Assembly (NCBI RefSeq): GCF_000711245.1
Contig: NZ_JOMH01000001.1
Location: 1,358,830 to 1,422,829 of the forward strand
Origin: Polycyclovorans algicola TG408
GTDB taxonomy: Bacteria > Pseudomonadota > Gammaproteobacteria > Nevskiales > Nevskiaceae
Direction: 5' to 3'
Length of the DNA stretch: 64,000 nucleotides
The notes under the pieces were generated by a model. That model saw only the letters and a list, made by a program, of their open reading frames with translations, made no database searches and had not been told where the DNA came from. Below are positions 8,371-20,177 of the stretch, one piece after another. Position numbers and translations under genes: made by a program. The first letter of the stretch is position 1, and each line of letters opens with the position of its first letter.

Positions 8371-9339
8371 ATGGAGATTATTGTCGTCAATCGGCGCGGT
8401 GGCCAGGTCAGGCCCTTGTCGCTGGGACACAAGACCTTGAAGTGGGGCGCCATTGTCGCCGGCTTTTTGATGTTGTCTATCGTGATGGCGGGCGGCTGGG
8501 TGGGCGCCAAGATCGGCGCACTGCATGCGGATCAGGTCCGAAGCGCTGAGTTGGCGGATGACATTTCTCTGACTGCCCTGACCGAGTGGTCAAACCTGCT
8601 GGCCGACCAGGAAGATCGACTGGCCGAGCTGCAGCGTGAATCGGGCGAAGAGGCACGCGCCCTGTCGCGGCGGCTGGGCATTTTGCAGGCGCAGATCACC
8701 CGGCTGGAAGCCGCCGGCACGCGACTTGCCGAGCTGTCCGGTCTCGACGCCGGCGAGTTCAATTTTCAGGCGCCGCCGTCGGTGGGCGGGCCCGAGTTGC
8801 TGGTCGATGACCAGCAGGGCGAGCCGTCCTCAACCGACCTGCGCAGCGCGCTGAGTCAGACCGAGGCGCAGGTTCGGGATCGCGCCCGACAGTTGCGCGT
8901 GCTCGAAGATCTGCTGGTGGTCAGCCGACAGCAGAAGGAGAGTCAGCCGCAGGGGCGTCCGGTCAAGACCGGCTTCGTGTCGTCCCTGTTCGGGCATCGC
9001 CGCGACCCCATCAGCGGGCGCCGCACCATTCACGAGGGCATCGATTTCGCGGCCAACACCGGCACTGACATCCATACGGTGGGCAGCGGCATTGTGATCA
9101 TGTCGGGGATGCTGGGCGCCTATGGGCGTGTGGTCGAAGTCAACCATGGGAACGGCTACGTGACCCGCTATGCCCACACCAGTGCCAACACCGTGAAAGT
9201 GGGTGAGCGGGTGACCAAGGGGCAAGTGATCGCCAAGGTCGGCATGTCGGGGCGGTCCACCGGCCCGCACCTGCATTTCGAGGTGTTCTACAACGGTCGG
9301 GTGGTGGACCCGCAGCGCTACATTCAGGCTGCCCGATAA
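8371..9339 (+). CDS. M23 family metallopeptidase, membrane-anchored
   Basis: Predicted periplasmic peptidoglycan endopeptidase or EnvC-type activator of 322 residues. There is one membrane helix at about 27-48, a coiled-coil region at about 70-130 rich in Glu, Arg and Leu, and a C-terminal LytM/M23 domain from about residue 210. The metal-binding residues look intact: H-x3-D in HEGIDF and H-x-H in GPHLHFEV, so catalytic activity is plausible. The start is ATG 8371, since related proteins begin MxxIVVxRR; upstream in-frame starts lie inside the divergent DUF721 gene. The position before secA is conserved in pseudomonads. The actual substrate is unknown. Confidence 0.85.
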   Translation: MEIIVVNRRGGQVRPLSLGHKTLKWGAIVAGFLMLSIVMAGGWVGAKIGALHADQVRSAELADDISLTALTEWSNLLADQEDRLAELQRESGEEARALSRRLGILQAQITRLEAAGTRLAELSGLDAGEFNFQAPPSVGGPELLVDDQQGEPSSTDLRSALSQTEAQVRDRARQLRVLEDLLVVSRQQKESQPQGRPVKTGFVSSLFGHRRDPISGRRTIHEGIDFAANTGTDIHTVGSGIVIMSGMLGAYGRVVEVNHGNGYVTRYAHTSANTVKVGERVTKGQVIAKVGMSGRSTGPHLHFEVFYNGRVVDPQRYIQAAR

Positions 9340-9462
9340 GGCACGGGTCACGGCGCGGCCTAGCGGCCTCAAAGCCCGGTGCCGGACAGCGTGCGGCATA
9401 CTACGCGCCGTTATTGCGCGAGCCAGCGGGCCGCGCTCCGACCTGACGAGTAAACACGACGC

Positions 9463-12246
<2,784 letters not shown>

Positions 12247-12321
12247 CCGCGCAGGCGCAGCTGTAGGCAAGGCTGGCGCGCTTCGGTAAGCTCGCCGCCC
12301 GATTGCCCTGCCGCGTGTGCC

Positions 12322-13542
12322 ATGGCCGTGAACCTGTCTGCCCCAGTTGATCTGATGCCGGTTGCCGGCGTAACCCTGGGCGTCGCCTCGGCGGCCATCA
12401 AGAAGGCTGGACGTGACGACCTGCTGGTGATGTGCTTTGCGCCCGGCACCGTCGCGGGCGGTGTGTTCACCCGCAACGCGTTTGCTGCCGCCCCCGTGCA
12501 ACTGTGTCGTGATCGGTTGGCCACGGGCGACGGGCTGCGTGCGCTGCTGATCAACAGCGGCAATGCCAATGCGGCCACCGGCGACGGCGGGCGGGCCGAT
12601 GCCGAATGCCTCACGGCCGCCCTCGCCGAACACCTCGGTTGTCAGGCAACTCAGGTGTGGCCGTTCTCGACCGGGGTCATCGGTGTGCGCCTGCCGGTGA
12701 CGCGCATGGTGGACGCCCTGCCGCGCGCGCTCGCCGCCGCGAGCCAGGATCACTGGGGTCTTGCCGCCCAGGCGATCATGACCACCGACACCGTGGCCAA
12801 GGGACTGTCACGCCGCGTTGAAACCACGCGTGGCGCGGTGACGGTCACCGGCATCGCCAAGGGCGTCGGCATGATCTACCCCAACATGGCGACCCTGCTG
12901 GCCGTGGTCGCCACCGACGCACCGATGCACGCCGGCGACGTCCAGGCGCTGACCCGTGAGGCGGCGGACCGCTCGTTCAACTGCGTCACCATCGACAGCG
13001 ACACCTCGACCAACGACAGCTTCGTCATCGCCGCCACCGGCGCCGTGGGCGGTGCCCCATTTGTCGCGGGCAGCGCTGATGCAGATGCGGTTCGCGCTGC
13101 GATCTTCGACGTTTGCGAAACCCTGGCCCAGGCGATTGCCCGCGACGGCGAGGGCGCAACACGCTTCGTCACCATTGATGTCGACGGTGCGGGCAGCCGC
13201 GATGAAGCGCGCCAGGTGGCGATGTCGATTGCCAATTCGCCGCTGGTCAAAACGGCACTGTTCGCCGGTGACGCCAACTGGGGGCGGCTGGTCATGGCCA
13301 TTGGCAAGGCGGGCGTCGAAGGGCTGGACCCGGCGACTGTCGACCTGCGCCTCGATGATCTGCCGCTGCTTGCCGGTGGGCAGCCCCACCCGGACTACAC
13401 CGACCCTGCTGGCACCGCCGTGCTGGCCAAGCCCGAGTACACGATCAGCGTGTCCCTGGGCCGGGGCGAGGCGTCGATACGCTGCTGGACCTGCGACTTC
13501 AGCTACGACTACGTGAAAATCAACGCCGAATACCGCACCTGA
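12322..13542 (+). CDS. argJ: Bifunctional glutamate N-acetyltransferase / ornithine acetyltransferase ArgJ
   Basis: Arginine biosynthesis enzyme that recycles the acetyl group from N-acetylornithine to glutamate. The 406-residue precursor has the self-cleavage site NMATLLAVV with the nucleophilic threonine at residue 191, the split point between alpha and beta subunits. Other signatures are SGNANAATG and the C-terminal YVKINAEYRT. Family members may be mono- or bifunctional; sequence reading cannot settle which. secA-argJ-mutT is a conserved order in pseudomonads and relatives. The stop codon shares one base with the next start. Confidence 0.95.
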   Translation: MAVNLSAPVDLMPVAGVTLGVASAAIKKAGRDDLLVMCFAPGTVAGGVFTRNAFAAAPVQLCRDRLATGDGLRALLINSGNANAATGDGGRADAECLTAALAEHLGCQATQVWPFSTGVIGVRLPVTRMVDALPRALAAASQDHWGLAAQAIMTTDTVAKGLSRRVETTRGAVTVTGIAKGVGMIYPNMATLLAVVATDAPMHAGDVQALTREAADRSFNCVTIDSDTSTNDSFVIAATGAVGGAPFVAGSADADAVRAAIFDVCETLAQAIARDGEGATRFVTIDVDGAGSRDEARQVAMSIANSPLVKTALFAGDANWGRLVMAIGKAGVEGLDPATVDLRLDDLPLLAGGQPHPDYTDPAGTAVLAKPEYTISVSLGRGEASIRCWTCDFSYDYVKINAEYRT

Positions 13543-14489
13543 TGAATGACGTGGTGGACGCGCGGCCGCTGATCGAAGTGGCCTGCGGCGTGGTGCTGAA
13601 CCCGGCAGGCGAGGCGCTCATGGCACAGCGTCCGGCGGGAAAGATCGCAGCGGGATACTGGGAATTTCCCGGCGGCAAAATCGAAGGCGGCGAATCAGCG
13701 CACGACGCGCTGGTACGCGAGCTCGATGAGGAGCTGGGCATTCGCGTGCACGCCAGCACGCCACTGATCGACTTCATCCAGCCGTATACCGACCGCCGCG
13801 TGCGGTTGGCGACGGCCTGGGTACGGGTTTACACCGGCACGCCGAGTGGCCGCGAAGGGCAGGCGCTGGCGTGGGCGCGGCCCGAACGCCTGCTCGAACT
13901 GACGCCACACCTGCCCAGCGTCGCACCCATCCTCGATGCGCTGTGCTGGCCGGCGGCTTACGCCATCACCCCCGCCGTCGCAACGGGAACGCCGCCGCCC
14001 CAACCGTCGAATTTGCCGGTGGGCAGCCTGATCCGTCTGCGCCAGCCGCAATGGTCCGACCTGGCCTACGCCGAGGCCGCCAGCCACTGGGTGGCCCGGC
14101 AGCGTGCCGAAGGGTTTCAGCCGGTGCTCGACCGCGATCCGTCGCACGCCGCCGCGCTGGGCGCGATGTTCCATGCCAGTGAGGCGTGCTGGCGTCGTCA
14201 GGCCCGAGGCGCTGACTGGCCGCGTCGCTGCCTGGCGTCCGTGCACGATGCCGCAGGGATACGCAGCGCCCGCGAGTGGGGGGCGGACGCGCTGGTGCTG
14301 GGGCAGGTGGCCAGCAGCGCGACGCATCCCAAGCGTCAGCCGCTGGGTTGGCCCGCATGGTCAGCGCTGGCCCTAGGCGCTGGCCTTCGGACTTACGCCA
14401 TTGGCGGATTGGAGCCCGGTGCGTTAGCGATGGCGCAGGTGCATGGGGCCCACGGCATCGCGGCAATCGGTGGCTGGGACTGGCACTGA
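13542..14489 (+). CDS. mutT: Nudix hydrolase MutT fused to a thiamine phosphate synthase-like domain
   Basis: A two-domain protein of 315 residues. The N-terminal half is a MutT-type 8-oxo-dGTP diphosphatase: the Nudix box runs from Gly45 to Ile67, with RELDEELGI matching REUxEExGU exactly. The C-terminal half (about 165-315) resembles ThiE/TenI: SVHDAAGIRSAREWGADALVLG is the TIM-barrel segment, with GGL and GIAAIGG near the end. This fusion is known in gammaproteobacteria beside argJ; the ThiE-like part is considered degenerate in many members and its role is uncertain. The gene overlaps argJ by one base and ends convergent with yacG. Confidence 0.88.
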   Translation: MNDVVDARPLIEVACGVVLNPAGEALMAQRPAGKIAAGYWEFPGGKIEGGESAHDALVRELDEELGIRVHASTPLIDFIQPYTDRRVRLATAWVRVYTGTPSGREGQALAWARPERLLELTPHLPSVAPILDALCWPAAYAITPAVATGTPPPQPSNLPVGSLIRLRQPQWSDLAYAEAASHWVARQRAEGFQPVLDRDPSHAAALGAMFHASEACWRRQARGADWPRRCLASVHDAAGIRSAREWGADALVLGQVASSATHPKRQPLGWPAWSALALGAGLRTYAIGGLEPGALAMAQVHGAHGIAAIGGWDWH

Positions 14490-14508
14490 AGCCGGTTACG
14501 CGTGCCCC

Positions 14509-14703
14509 TCAGGGCGCAGGGTCGAAGGGGTCGCCGGGCAGCGGTTCGATGACCTGGTGACGCTCCTCGAACCAGTCGCCGAGGTCGATCAGCTTGCAGC
14601 GCTCACTGCAAAACGGGCGCCACGCGTTCTGTGGATCGAGACGGCTGGACGCGCCGCAATGCGGGCAGCGGCCGAGCCGGGGCACGGGTGGGGCGTCGCT
14701 CAC
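14509..14703 (-). CDS. yacG: DNA gyrase inhibitor YacG
   Basis: Small zinc protein of 64 residues that in E. coli binds GyrB and inhibits gyrase. The four zinc-binding cysteines are at 13, 16, 32 and 36 (CPHC and FCSERC), followed by the family motif KLIDLGDW and an acidic, proline-rich tail. I chose GTG 14703, which overlaps the zapD stop as GTGA and gives the usual length; a second GTG at 14715 in the same frame would add four residues. It is the last gene of the pilB-pilC-pilD-coaE-zapD-yacG run. Confidence 0.9.
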   Translation of the reverse strand: MSDAPPVPRLGRCPHCGASSRLDPQNAWRPFCSERCKLIDLGDWFEERHQVIEPLPGDPFDPAP

Positions 14704-15476
14704 AGGGTGCAGCACTGCATCATGAATGGCACATCAATGCTCAGTTGCTGGGCGCGATCATGCACCGAGGCGACCGTCATGAAGCGAATGCTGAAGCGAT
14801 GGCGGCTGGCACTGATCTCGGGGAAGGTCGCGATGGATCGCGGCACGTGCGCGCGCAGCAAGTGGCAGGCCCCGCCGGGCATGTGGATATGCATGCCGCG
14901 AATGGCGGTGACCGGCTCGGCCTCGCGACTTTTGCGCAACAGCCGCAGGTACAGGCCGATGGCGCGTTCGAACGGAATCATGTCGCTGGCCCAGGTGTCG
15001 AGGTCCCGCTCTTGCAGGTGGCGGGGTTGCGACAACCAGAAATGCAGGGTCGGCAGATCGAAACCGCAGGTGCCGCCCGGCATTGCGTAGCGGTTGGCCA
15101 CCGTGGTCAGAAAGTCACTCTCGCGCAGCAGATTGCTGGCGAAATGGTTGGCGAGTCCCTGCAGGCCGCGGATCGCCTCATTGATGTCGTCCAGCGTCGC
15201 AACCAGGGTGTCCTGATCAACGCCCGGGCGTTTGGCCAAGCGGTTGAGGGTGGCCTGTTGTTCGACGAGTTCCTTGAGCAGGTCGGTTTTCAAGTCCGAG
15301 CGTGACATCACTGCCAACAGGTCGAGCAGTACATGCAGGGTGCTGCGCACACCAAACTCGGTTTCGTCACGGCGGTGATGGCGGCGTTGCGCCAACAGGA
15401 ACTCGAGCCGCAGGAAGATGCGCACGCGCTCGGTGAGCGGTTGCTCGAAGATGACGAAATCGTCTGAACTCGACAC
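14700..15476 (-). CDS. zapD: Cell division protein ZapD
   Basis: Cytoplasmic protein that bundles FtsZ filaments. Family hallmarks are FEQPLTERVRIFLRLEFL at the N terminus, LLKELVEQQATL in the middle and the strongly conserved PGGTCGFDLPTLHFWL, then HRFSIRFM near the end. From GTG 15476 the product is 258 residues, close to the family size of about 250; this start also has an AGG six to seven bases upstream and puts the FEQPL motif at its normal position. In-frame ATGs at 15542 and 15527 are alternatives that would overlap or abut the end of coaE. The gene order coaE-zapD-yacG is the usual one. Confidence 0.92.
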   Translation of the reverse strand: MSSSDDFVIFEQPLTERVRIFLRLEFLLAQRRHHRRDETEFGVRSTLHVLLDLLAVMSRSDLKTDLLKELVEQQATLNRLAKRPGVDQDTLVATLDDINEAIRGLQGLANHFASNLLRESDFLTTVANRYAMPGGTCGFDLPTLHFWLSQPRHLQERDLDTWASDMIPFERAIGLYLRLLRKSREAEPVTAIRGMHIHMPGGACHLLRAHVPRSIATFPEISASRHRFSIRFMTVASVHDRAQQLSIDVPFMMQCCTL

Positions 15477-15528
15477 AGCGGACCTGGTTGCGACCGGCTC
15501 CGGATTGTGACCACTCCCCCGTAGCATT

Positions 15529-16143
15529 TCAAACGGCGCCATCAGTCCGCCACTGCGTCAGAAAATGCTGATGCCACGCGGCCACCTTGGCGCGCAGGCT
15601 CTCGACGCTACCGTCGTTTTCGATCAGACCGTCAGCCGCCGCGCGACGCGCTTCGCGGCGGGTCTGGGCCCCGAGCATCTGCCGCGCGAGGGCGTCATCA
15701 ATCCCGTCTCGGGCGCGCAGGCGCTCGATCTGCACGGCTTCGGCCACATCGACGACAAGGATGAAGTCGACCCGCTCGCGAAAGCGGCTCTCCAGCAGGA
15801 TGGCGATGGACAGCACCGCGTAGGGGGCGTCAGCCTGTGCCCGGCACCACTGGTCCATCGCCTCGCCGATCAGCGGGTGGGTCAGCGCTTCGAGCCGCTT
15901 GCGCTCGGCCGCGTCGGCGAACACGCGCTCGCGCATCCGTCGCCGGTCGAGCTGGCCTTCGGCTGTCAGAAACTCGGCGCCAAAGGTGTCGATGATGGCC
16001 GCCAGTCCGGCGCTGCCCGGGGCGACCACGTCACGCGCCACCTGGTCGGCATCGAGCACCGGAACGCCCAGCGCGCGAAAGGCGTCCTCCGCCGTCGACT
16101 TGCCGCTGGCAATGCCGCCGGTCAGGCCGACGATGGGGGGCAT
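15529..16143 (-). CDS. coaE: Dephospho-CoA kinase CoaE
   Basis: Final enzyme of coenzyme A synthesis, which phosphorylates dephospho-CoA at the ribose 3-hydroxyl. The 204-residue protein begins MPPIVGLTGGIASGKST with the P-loop at 9-17, then VLDADQVARDVV and the lid region RRRMRERVF. Length matches E. coli (206). ATG 16143 is chosen for its fit to the family N terminus; an in-frame GTG at 16155 that overlaps the pilD stop as GTGA is possible and would add four residues. It is placed in the pilus operon, as in pseudomonads. Confidence 0.95.
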   Translation of the reverse strand: MPPIVGLTGGIASGKSTAEDAFRALGVPVLDADQVARDVVAPGSAGLAAIIDTFGAEFLTAEGQLDRRRMRERVFADAAERKRLEALTHPLIGEAMDQWCRAQADAPYAVLSIAILLESRFRERVDFILVVDVAEAVQIERLRARDGIDDALARQMLGAQTRREARRAAADGLIENDGSVESLRAKVAAWHQHFLTQWRTDGAV

Positions 16144-16151
16144 CTTTCGAC

Positions 16152-17027
16152 TCACAGTCCGACGCTCTGCAGGTAGGTGCGGGCAATCGCCTCGCCCCAC
16201 AACAGGGCGATCCAGCCGGCCGCCGCCAGATACGGGCCAAACGGCAGTTGCAGGTCGCGTCCGGCCCGTTGGGCCAGCATCAGACCAATGCCGACCACCG
16301 CGCCCACCCCCGAGGCCAACAGAATGATCAGCGGCAGTTGTGACCAGCCCAGCCACGCCCCCAGCGCGGCAAACAGCTTGAAGTCGCCGTAGCCCATGCC
16401 CTCCTTGCCGGTGACCAGCTTGAACGCCCAATACACGCTCCACAGACTCAGGTAGCCGGCCACGGCGCCGATCACGGCATCGGAAAGCGGCAAACCGCTC
16501 CAGCCGAGCAGCGCGGCCAGCAGCCCGGCCCAGATCAGAGGCAAGGTGATGCTGTCGGGCAACAGGGTCGTGCGGGCGTCAATGACGGCCAACACCAGCA
16601 AGGTCCAGGTCAGCGCCAGCGCCAGCGCCAGCTCAATGCCGAAGCCGAAGTGCCACGCACAGGCGGCGCTGAGCAGCCCGCAGGTCAGCTCCACCGCCGG
16701 ATACTGCAACGAGATGCGCGCGCCACAGCAGGCCGCCTTGCCGCGCAACCAGCACCAGCCGAGCACCGGCAGGTTGAATCGCTTGGCAATGGGCGTGCTG
16801 CAGGCCGGGCAGGTCGAAGGCGGATGGCTCAGGGTGAGGCGGGGTTCGTCCGCCGCCGGCAGCTCAAGAATCTGCCGTGCCTCAATGCGCCAGTCGCGCG
16901 CCATCATGTCGGGCAGGCGCAGGCTGACAACGTTGAGAAAGCTGCCCACTGCCAGGCCCAGCAGCAGGGTCAGCGCGATGAGCAGCGCGGCGCTGCCGGC
17001 CAGCAGGTCGATCATCGGCTGCAGCAT
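16152..17027 (-). CDS. pilD: Prepilin peptidase / N-methyltransferase PilD
   Basis: Inner-membrane aspartyl protease that cleaves and methylates type IV pilins and type II secretion pseudopilins. The 291 residues have about eight membrane segments. The two catalytic aspartates are in AVIDARTTLLPD and the G-x-GD motif GYGDFKLF. The N-terminal cytoplasmic loop has one CPAC pair, but the second pair reads RGKAACCGARIS, so the usual CxxC has become CC with an alanine at the first position. It starts right after the pilC stop. Since no pseudopilin or pilin gene is in the window, its substrates lie elsewhere. Confidence 0.93.
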   Translation of the reverse strand: MLQPMIDLLAGSAALLIALTLLLGLAVGSFLNVVSLRLPDMMARDWRIEARQILELPAADEPRLTLSHPPSTCPACSTPIAKRFNLPVLGWCWLRGKAACCGARISLQYPAVELTCGLLSAACAWHFGFGIELALALALTWTLLVLAVIDARTTLLPDSITLPLIWAGLLAALLGWSGLPLSDAVIGAVAGYLSLWSVYWAFKLVTGKEGMGYGDFKLFAALGAWLGWSQLPLIILLASGVGAVVGIGLMLAQRAGRDLQLPFGPYLAAAGWIALLWGEAIARTYLQSVGL

Positions 17028-18254
17028 TCAGATGGCCTGACCCATTTTGAAGATCGGCAGGTACATCGCGACCACCAGCCCACCGACCAACACGCCCAGC
17101 ACCGACATGATGAAGGGCTCCATCAACGCCGTGAGGCTGTCGACCAGGTTGTCGACCTCGGCCTCGTAAAAGTCGGCGACCTTGGCGCACATCGCGTCCA
17201 GCGACCCCGATTCTTCGCCGATGGCAACCATCTGCGTCGCCATGTTGGGAAACATGCCCGACTGCGCCATGGTCAGCTGCAGTTGCGTACCGGTCGCCAC
17301 TTGGTCACGCATGGTGAAAATCGCTTCAGTGAAAACGATATTGCCCGCCGCTTTGGCCACTGAATCCATTGCCTCGACCAGCGGCACCCCGGCGGCGAAC
17401 ATCGTTGACAGCGTGCGCGCGTAACGGGCCACGGCGGACTTGTAGAGGATGTCGCCCACCACCGGAATCTTCAGCGACACCCGGTCCAGTCCACGCCTGA
17501 ACTTGGCCGAGCGCTTTTTGAGCGCAATGAAACCGACGATGAACGCGGCAATGGCCATCAGCATGAACAGGCCGTTGGCCTGCATCCACTTCGACAGGTT
17601 GATCACGAACTGGGTGAAGGCCGGCAGGTCGGCGCCGAAGCCCTGGAACAGGTCCTGAAACTGCGGCACCACGAAGTACAACAGGATGCCGGTGACAATC
17701 ACGGCGACCACCAGCACGGCGATGGGGTAGGTCATGGCCTTCTTGACCTTTTTCTTCAGCGCCTCGGTCTTTTCCTTGTAGGTGGCGATTTTTTCGAGCA
17801 GCGTTTCCAGCGCGCCCGATTTTTCGCCAGCATCGACCAGGTTCACGTACAGCTCGTCAAAGTACAGCGGGTACTTGCCCAGCGCTTCCGAGAACGACGC
17901 GCCGCCCTCAATGTAGGTTTTGATGCCCAGCACCATCTCGCCCATGGCCGGCTTGTCGTGCCCGCGGCCGATGATCTCCAGCGACTGCACCAGCGGCACC
18001 CCGGCCGCGAGCATGGTCGAGATTTGGCGGCTGAACACGGCAATGTCGAGGGCGTCGACCTTGCCCTTGCCCTTGGCGAACAGGGTCGAGGCCTTGCGCA
18101 CCGCAATGGGGTTGATGCCCTGCTTGCGCAGGCTGAGCTTGATGAAGTCCGCAGTGGGGCCGGACGACTGCCCCTTGATGCGGTTGCCCTTACGGTCCAG
18201 GCCCTCCCACTTGAAGGGAAATTCCTTGGGCGCCTTGGCGGTGGTCGTGGCCAT
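17028..18254 (-). CDS. pilC: Type IV pilus inner-membrane platform protein PilC
   Basis: Polytopic inner-membrane protein that couples the PilB and PilT motors to pilin assembly. The 408-residue length is typical. Two repeated GspF/PilC domains are visible, each with a signature such as FSRQISTMLAAGVPLVQSLEII and YARTLSTMFAAGVPLVEAM. Three membrane helices separate and follow them. The C terminus ends in the conserved PIFKMGQAI. The pilD start follows its stop without a gap, and pilB lies upstream after 117 bases. Confidence 0.96.
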   Translation of the reverse strand: MATTTAKAPKEFPFKWEGLDRKGNRIKGQSSGPTADFIKLSLRKQGINPIAVRKASTLFAKGKGKVDALDIAVFSRQISTMLAAGVPLVQSLEIIGRGHDKPAMGEMVLGIKTYIEGGASFSEALGKYPLYFDELYVNLVDAGEKSGALETLLEKIATYKEKTEALKKKVKKAMTYPIAVLVVAVIVTGILLYFVVPQFQDLFQGFGADLPAFTQFVINLSKWMQANGLFMLMAIAAFIVGFIALKKRSAKFRRGLDRVSLKIPVVGDILYKSAVARYARTLSTMFAAGVPLVEAMDSVAKAAGNIVFTEAIFTMRDQVATGTQLQLTMAQSGMFPNMATQMVAIGEESGSLDAMCAKVADFYEAEVDNLVDSLTALMEPFIMSVLGVLVGGLVVAMYLPIFKMGQAI

Positions 18255-18371
18255 TCAGATTGATCCGGAGTGACGAGGGTGAGACGCCCTGAAAGTTTTG
18301 CGAGAAAGGCTCGGTTTAAGCGCCGCTGGCGCGTGGAGTGACCCGCGCAACAATTTTTGCCGGAGCTCTCA

Positions 18372-20102
18372 TCAATCGCCAACGGTACAGGCGTTGGCCT
18401 GCAACAGGTCGATGGCGCCCGACCGAACCTTGCGCAGGGCCGACTGACGGAGGTTGGCGACCCCTTCGGTCTGTGCCCGATCCTGAATATCGCGCACGTT
18501 GCCATCGTCCATGATGATGCGCCCCATGGCGTCAGAAAACGGCATTACCTGATAGATGCCGGTGCGTCCCTTGTAGCCACTGTTCTCGCACTGATCACAG
18601 CCGACGGCTTCCATGATGAGCGTGTCGGGGTCGTCGAGTTCGGCCTCGGTAAAGCCCTGGCGCAGCAACTCCGGTCGTGGAATCTGTGCCGGTCGCTTGC
18701 ATACCTTGCACAACTTGCGGGCCAGCCGCTGCGCGATCACCAGCGACAGGGTCGAAGCGATGTTGTAAGCCGGCACCCCCATGTTCATCAGGCGGACGAT
18801 GGTCTGCGGCGCGTCGTTGGTGTGCAAGGTCGAGAGCACCAGGTGACCGGTCTGTGCGGCCTTGATGGCGATCTCGGCGGTTTCCAGATCGCGAATTTCG
18901 CCGACCATGATCACGTCGGGATCTTGACGCAGGAAGGCCTTCAGCGCGGCGGCAAACGTCAGCCCCTGTTTGGGATTGACGTTGACCTGGTTGACCCCGG
19001 GCAGGTTGATTTCGGCCGGATCCTCCGCGGTGGAGATATTGATGTCTTCGGTGTTGAGAATGTTCAGGCCGGTGTAGAGCGAGACGGTCTTGCCCGAGCC
19101 GGTCGGCCCGGTGACCAGAATCATGCCCTGCGGCTGGTTCAGGGCCTTCATGTAGGCCGCTTTCTGCTCAGGCTCGTAGCCCAATGCGTCGATGCCCAGT
19201 TGCGCCTGGGAGGGGTCGAGAATACGCGCGCAGATTTTCTCGCCGAACAGCGTCGGGCAGGTCGACACTCGAAAGTCGATGGCCTTGGTGCGCGACAGGT
19301 TGAGCTTGATACGGCCGTCCTGCGGCACGCGCTTTTCAGCCAGGTCCATGCGGCTCATCACTTTGAGGCGCGCGGCCAGGCGAATGCCCTGACCGACCGG
19401 CGGCTGGGCGATGGTTTTCAACTCACCATCGCGCCGGTAACGGATGCGGTAGGTCTTTTCGTAGGGCTCGAAGTGCACGTCCGAGGCCCCCTGGTTGATG
19501 GCGTCAACCAGCACCTTGTTGATGTAGCGCACGATGGGCGCATCGTCGGCGCCGTCCTTGCCGACATCGTTGCCCGAGCCTTCGGGGTCGGTGTCGGCGA
19601 GCTCCAGGTTCTCGAGGTCGGTGTCGCCGCCCGACATGTCGGCCTGGGCCAGCACCCGCAGCGCGCTTTCCAGTGACTTGGTGAGCTTGTCTTCTTCAAC
19701 CAGCACCGGCTCGGCCTGGCTGCCCGAGGCAAATTTGATTTCTTCGAGCGCCTGCAGGTTCAGCGGGTCGCTGACCGCGACAAAAATCTTCTTGCCCCTG
19801 GCATAGATGGGCACCGCGTGAGCCTTCTTCAGCACCTTCTCGCTGAGTCCGTGAATCAGTGCCAGATCGATGTCGATCACCGACAGATCGAGCAGCGGCA
19901 TGCCAAATTCCTGACTGGCGACGTGCGCCACATCGCGGGCCGAGAGCGGCGTTGACTCGACCACCACCGCGACAAACGGCCGCTGCTCTTTCAGCGCCTT
20001 GCCCTGCAGCTCGCGAGCCTGGGTGTCGGCCAGCAGGCCATCGGCCACCAGTCGGCGTGCGAGGCCGCCGAGAAAGCCGGACGTCACGGTCGGTTGGTTC
20101 AT
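18372..20102 (-). CDS. pilB: Type IV pilus assembly ATPase PilB
   Basis: Hexameric secretion ATPase that powers pilus extension. The 576-residue product has an N-terminal MshEN-type domain (GGLARRLVADGLL), the Walker A motif GPTGSGKT, an Asp box, Walker B LRQDPDVIMVGEIRD, the His box, and a four-cysteine zinc site (CKVC then CDQC). ATG 20102 (MNQPTVTSGF) is chosen over 20159 because it matches the N terminus of known PilB proteins. MshEN domains can bind c-di-GMP in relatives. No pilA lies upstream; a hydrolase gene occupies that position. Confidence 0.96.
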   Translation of the reverse strand: MNQPTVTSGFLGGLARRLVADGLLADTQARELQGKALKEQRPFVAVVVESTPLSARDVAHVASQEFGMPLLDLSVIDIDLALIHGLSEKVLKKAHAVPIYARGKKIFVAVSDPLNLQALEEIKFASGSQAEPVLVEEDKLTKSLESALRVLAQADMSGGDTDLENLELADTDPEGSGNDVGKDGADDAPIVRYINKVLVDAINQGASDVHFEPYEKTYRIRYRRDGELKTIAQPPVGQGIRLAARLKVMSRMDLAEKRVPQDGRIKLNLSRTKAIDFRVSTCPTLFGEKICARILDPSQAQLGIDALGYEPEQKAAYMKALNQPQGMILVTGPTGSGKTVSLYTGLNILNTEDINISTAEDPAEINLPGVNQVNVNPKQGLTFAAALKAFLRQDPDVIMVGEIRDLETAEIAIKAAQTGHLVLSTLHTNDAPQTIVRLMNMGVPAYNIASTLSLVIAQRLARKLCKVCKRPAQIPRPELLRQGFTEAELDDPDTLIMEAVGCDQCENSGYKGRTGIYQVMPFSDAMGRIIMDDGNVRDIQDRAQTEGVANLRQSALRKVRSGAIDLLQANACTVGD

Positions 20103-20177
20103 GGTCGGAAGGATGCTGTCATGGCCGCGATAGTGTGAGCGCCGCTCAGGTAGCGTCAAGCGCGGGTCCGGAGTCCG

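Noticed and set aside
16608-16633. GCGCCA-type hexamer repeats in pilD
   Set aside because: They encode an Ala-Leu membrane helix and are in frame, so they are explained by protein composition.
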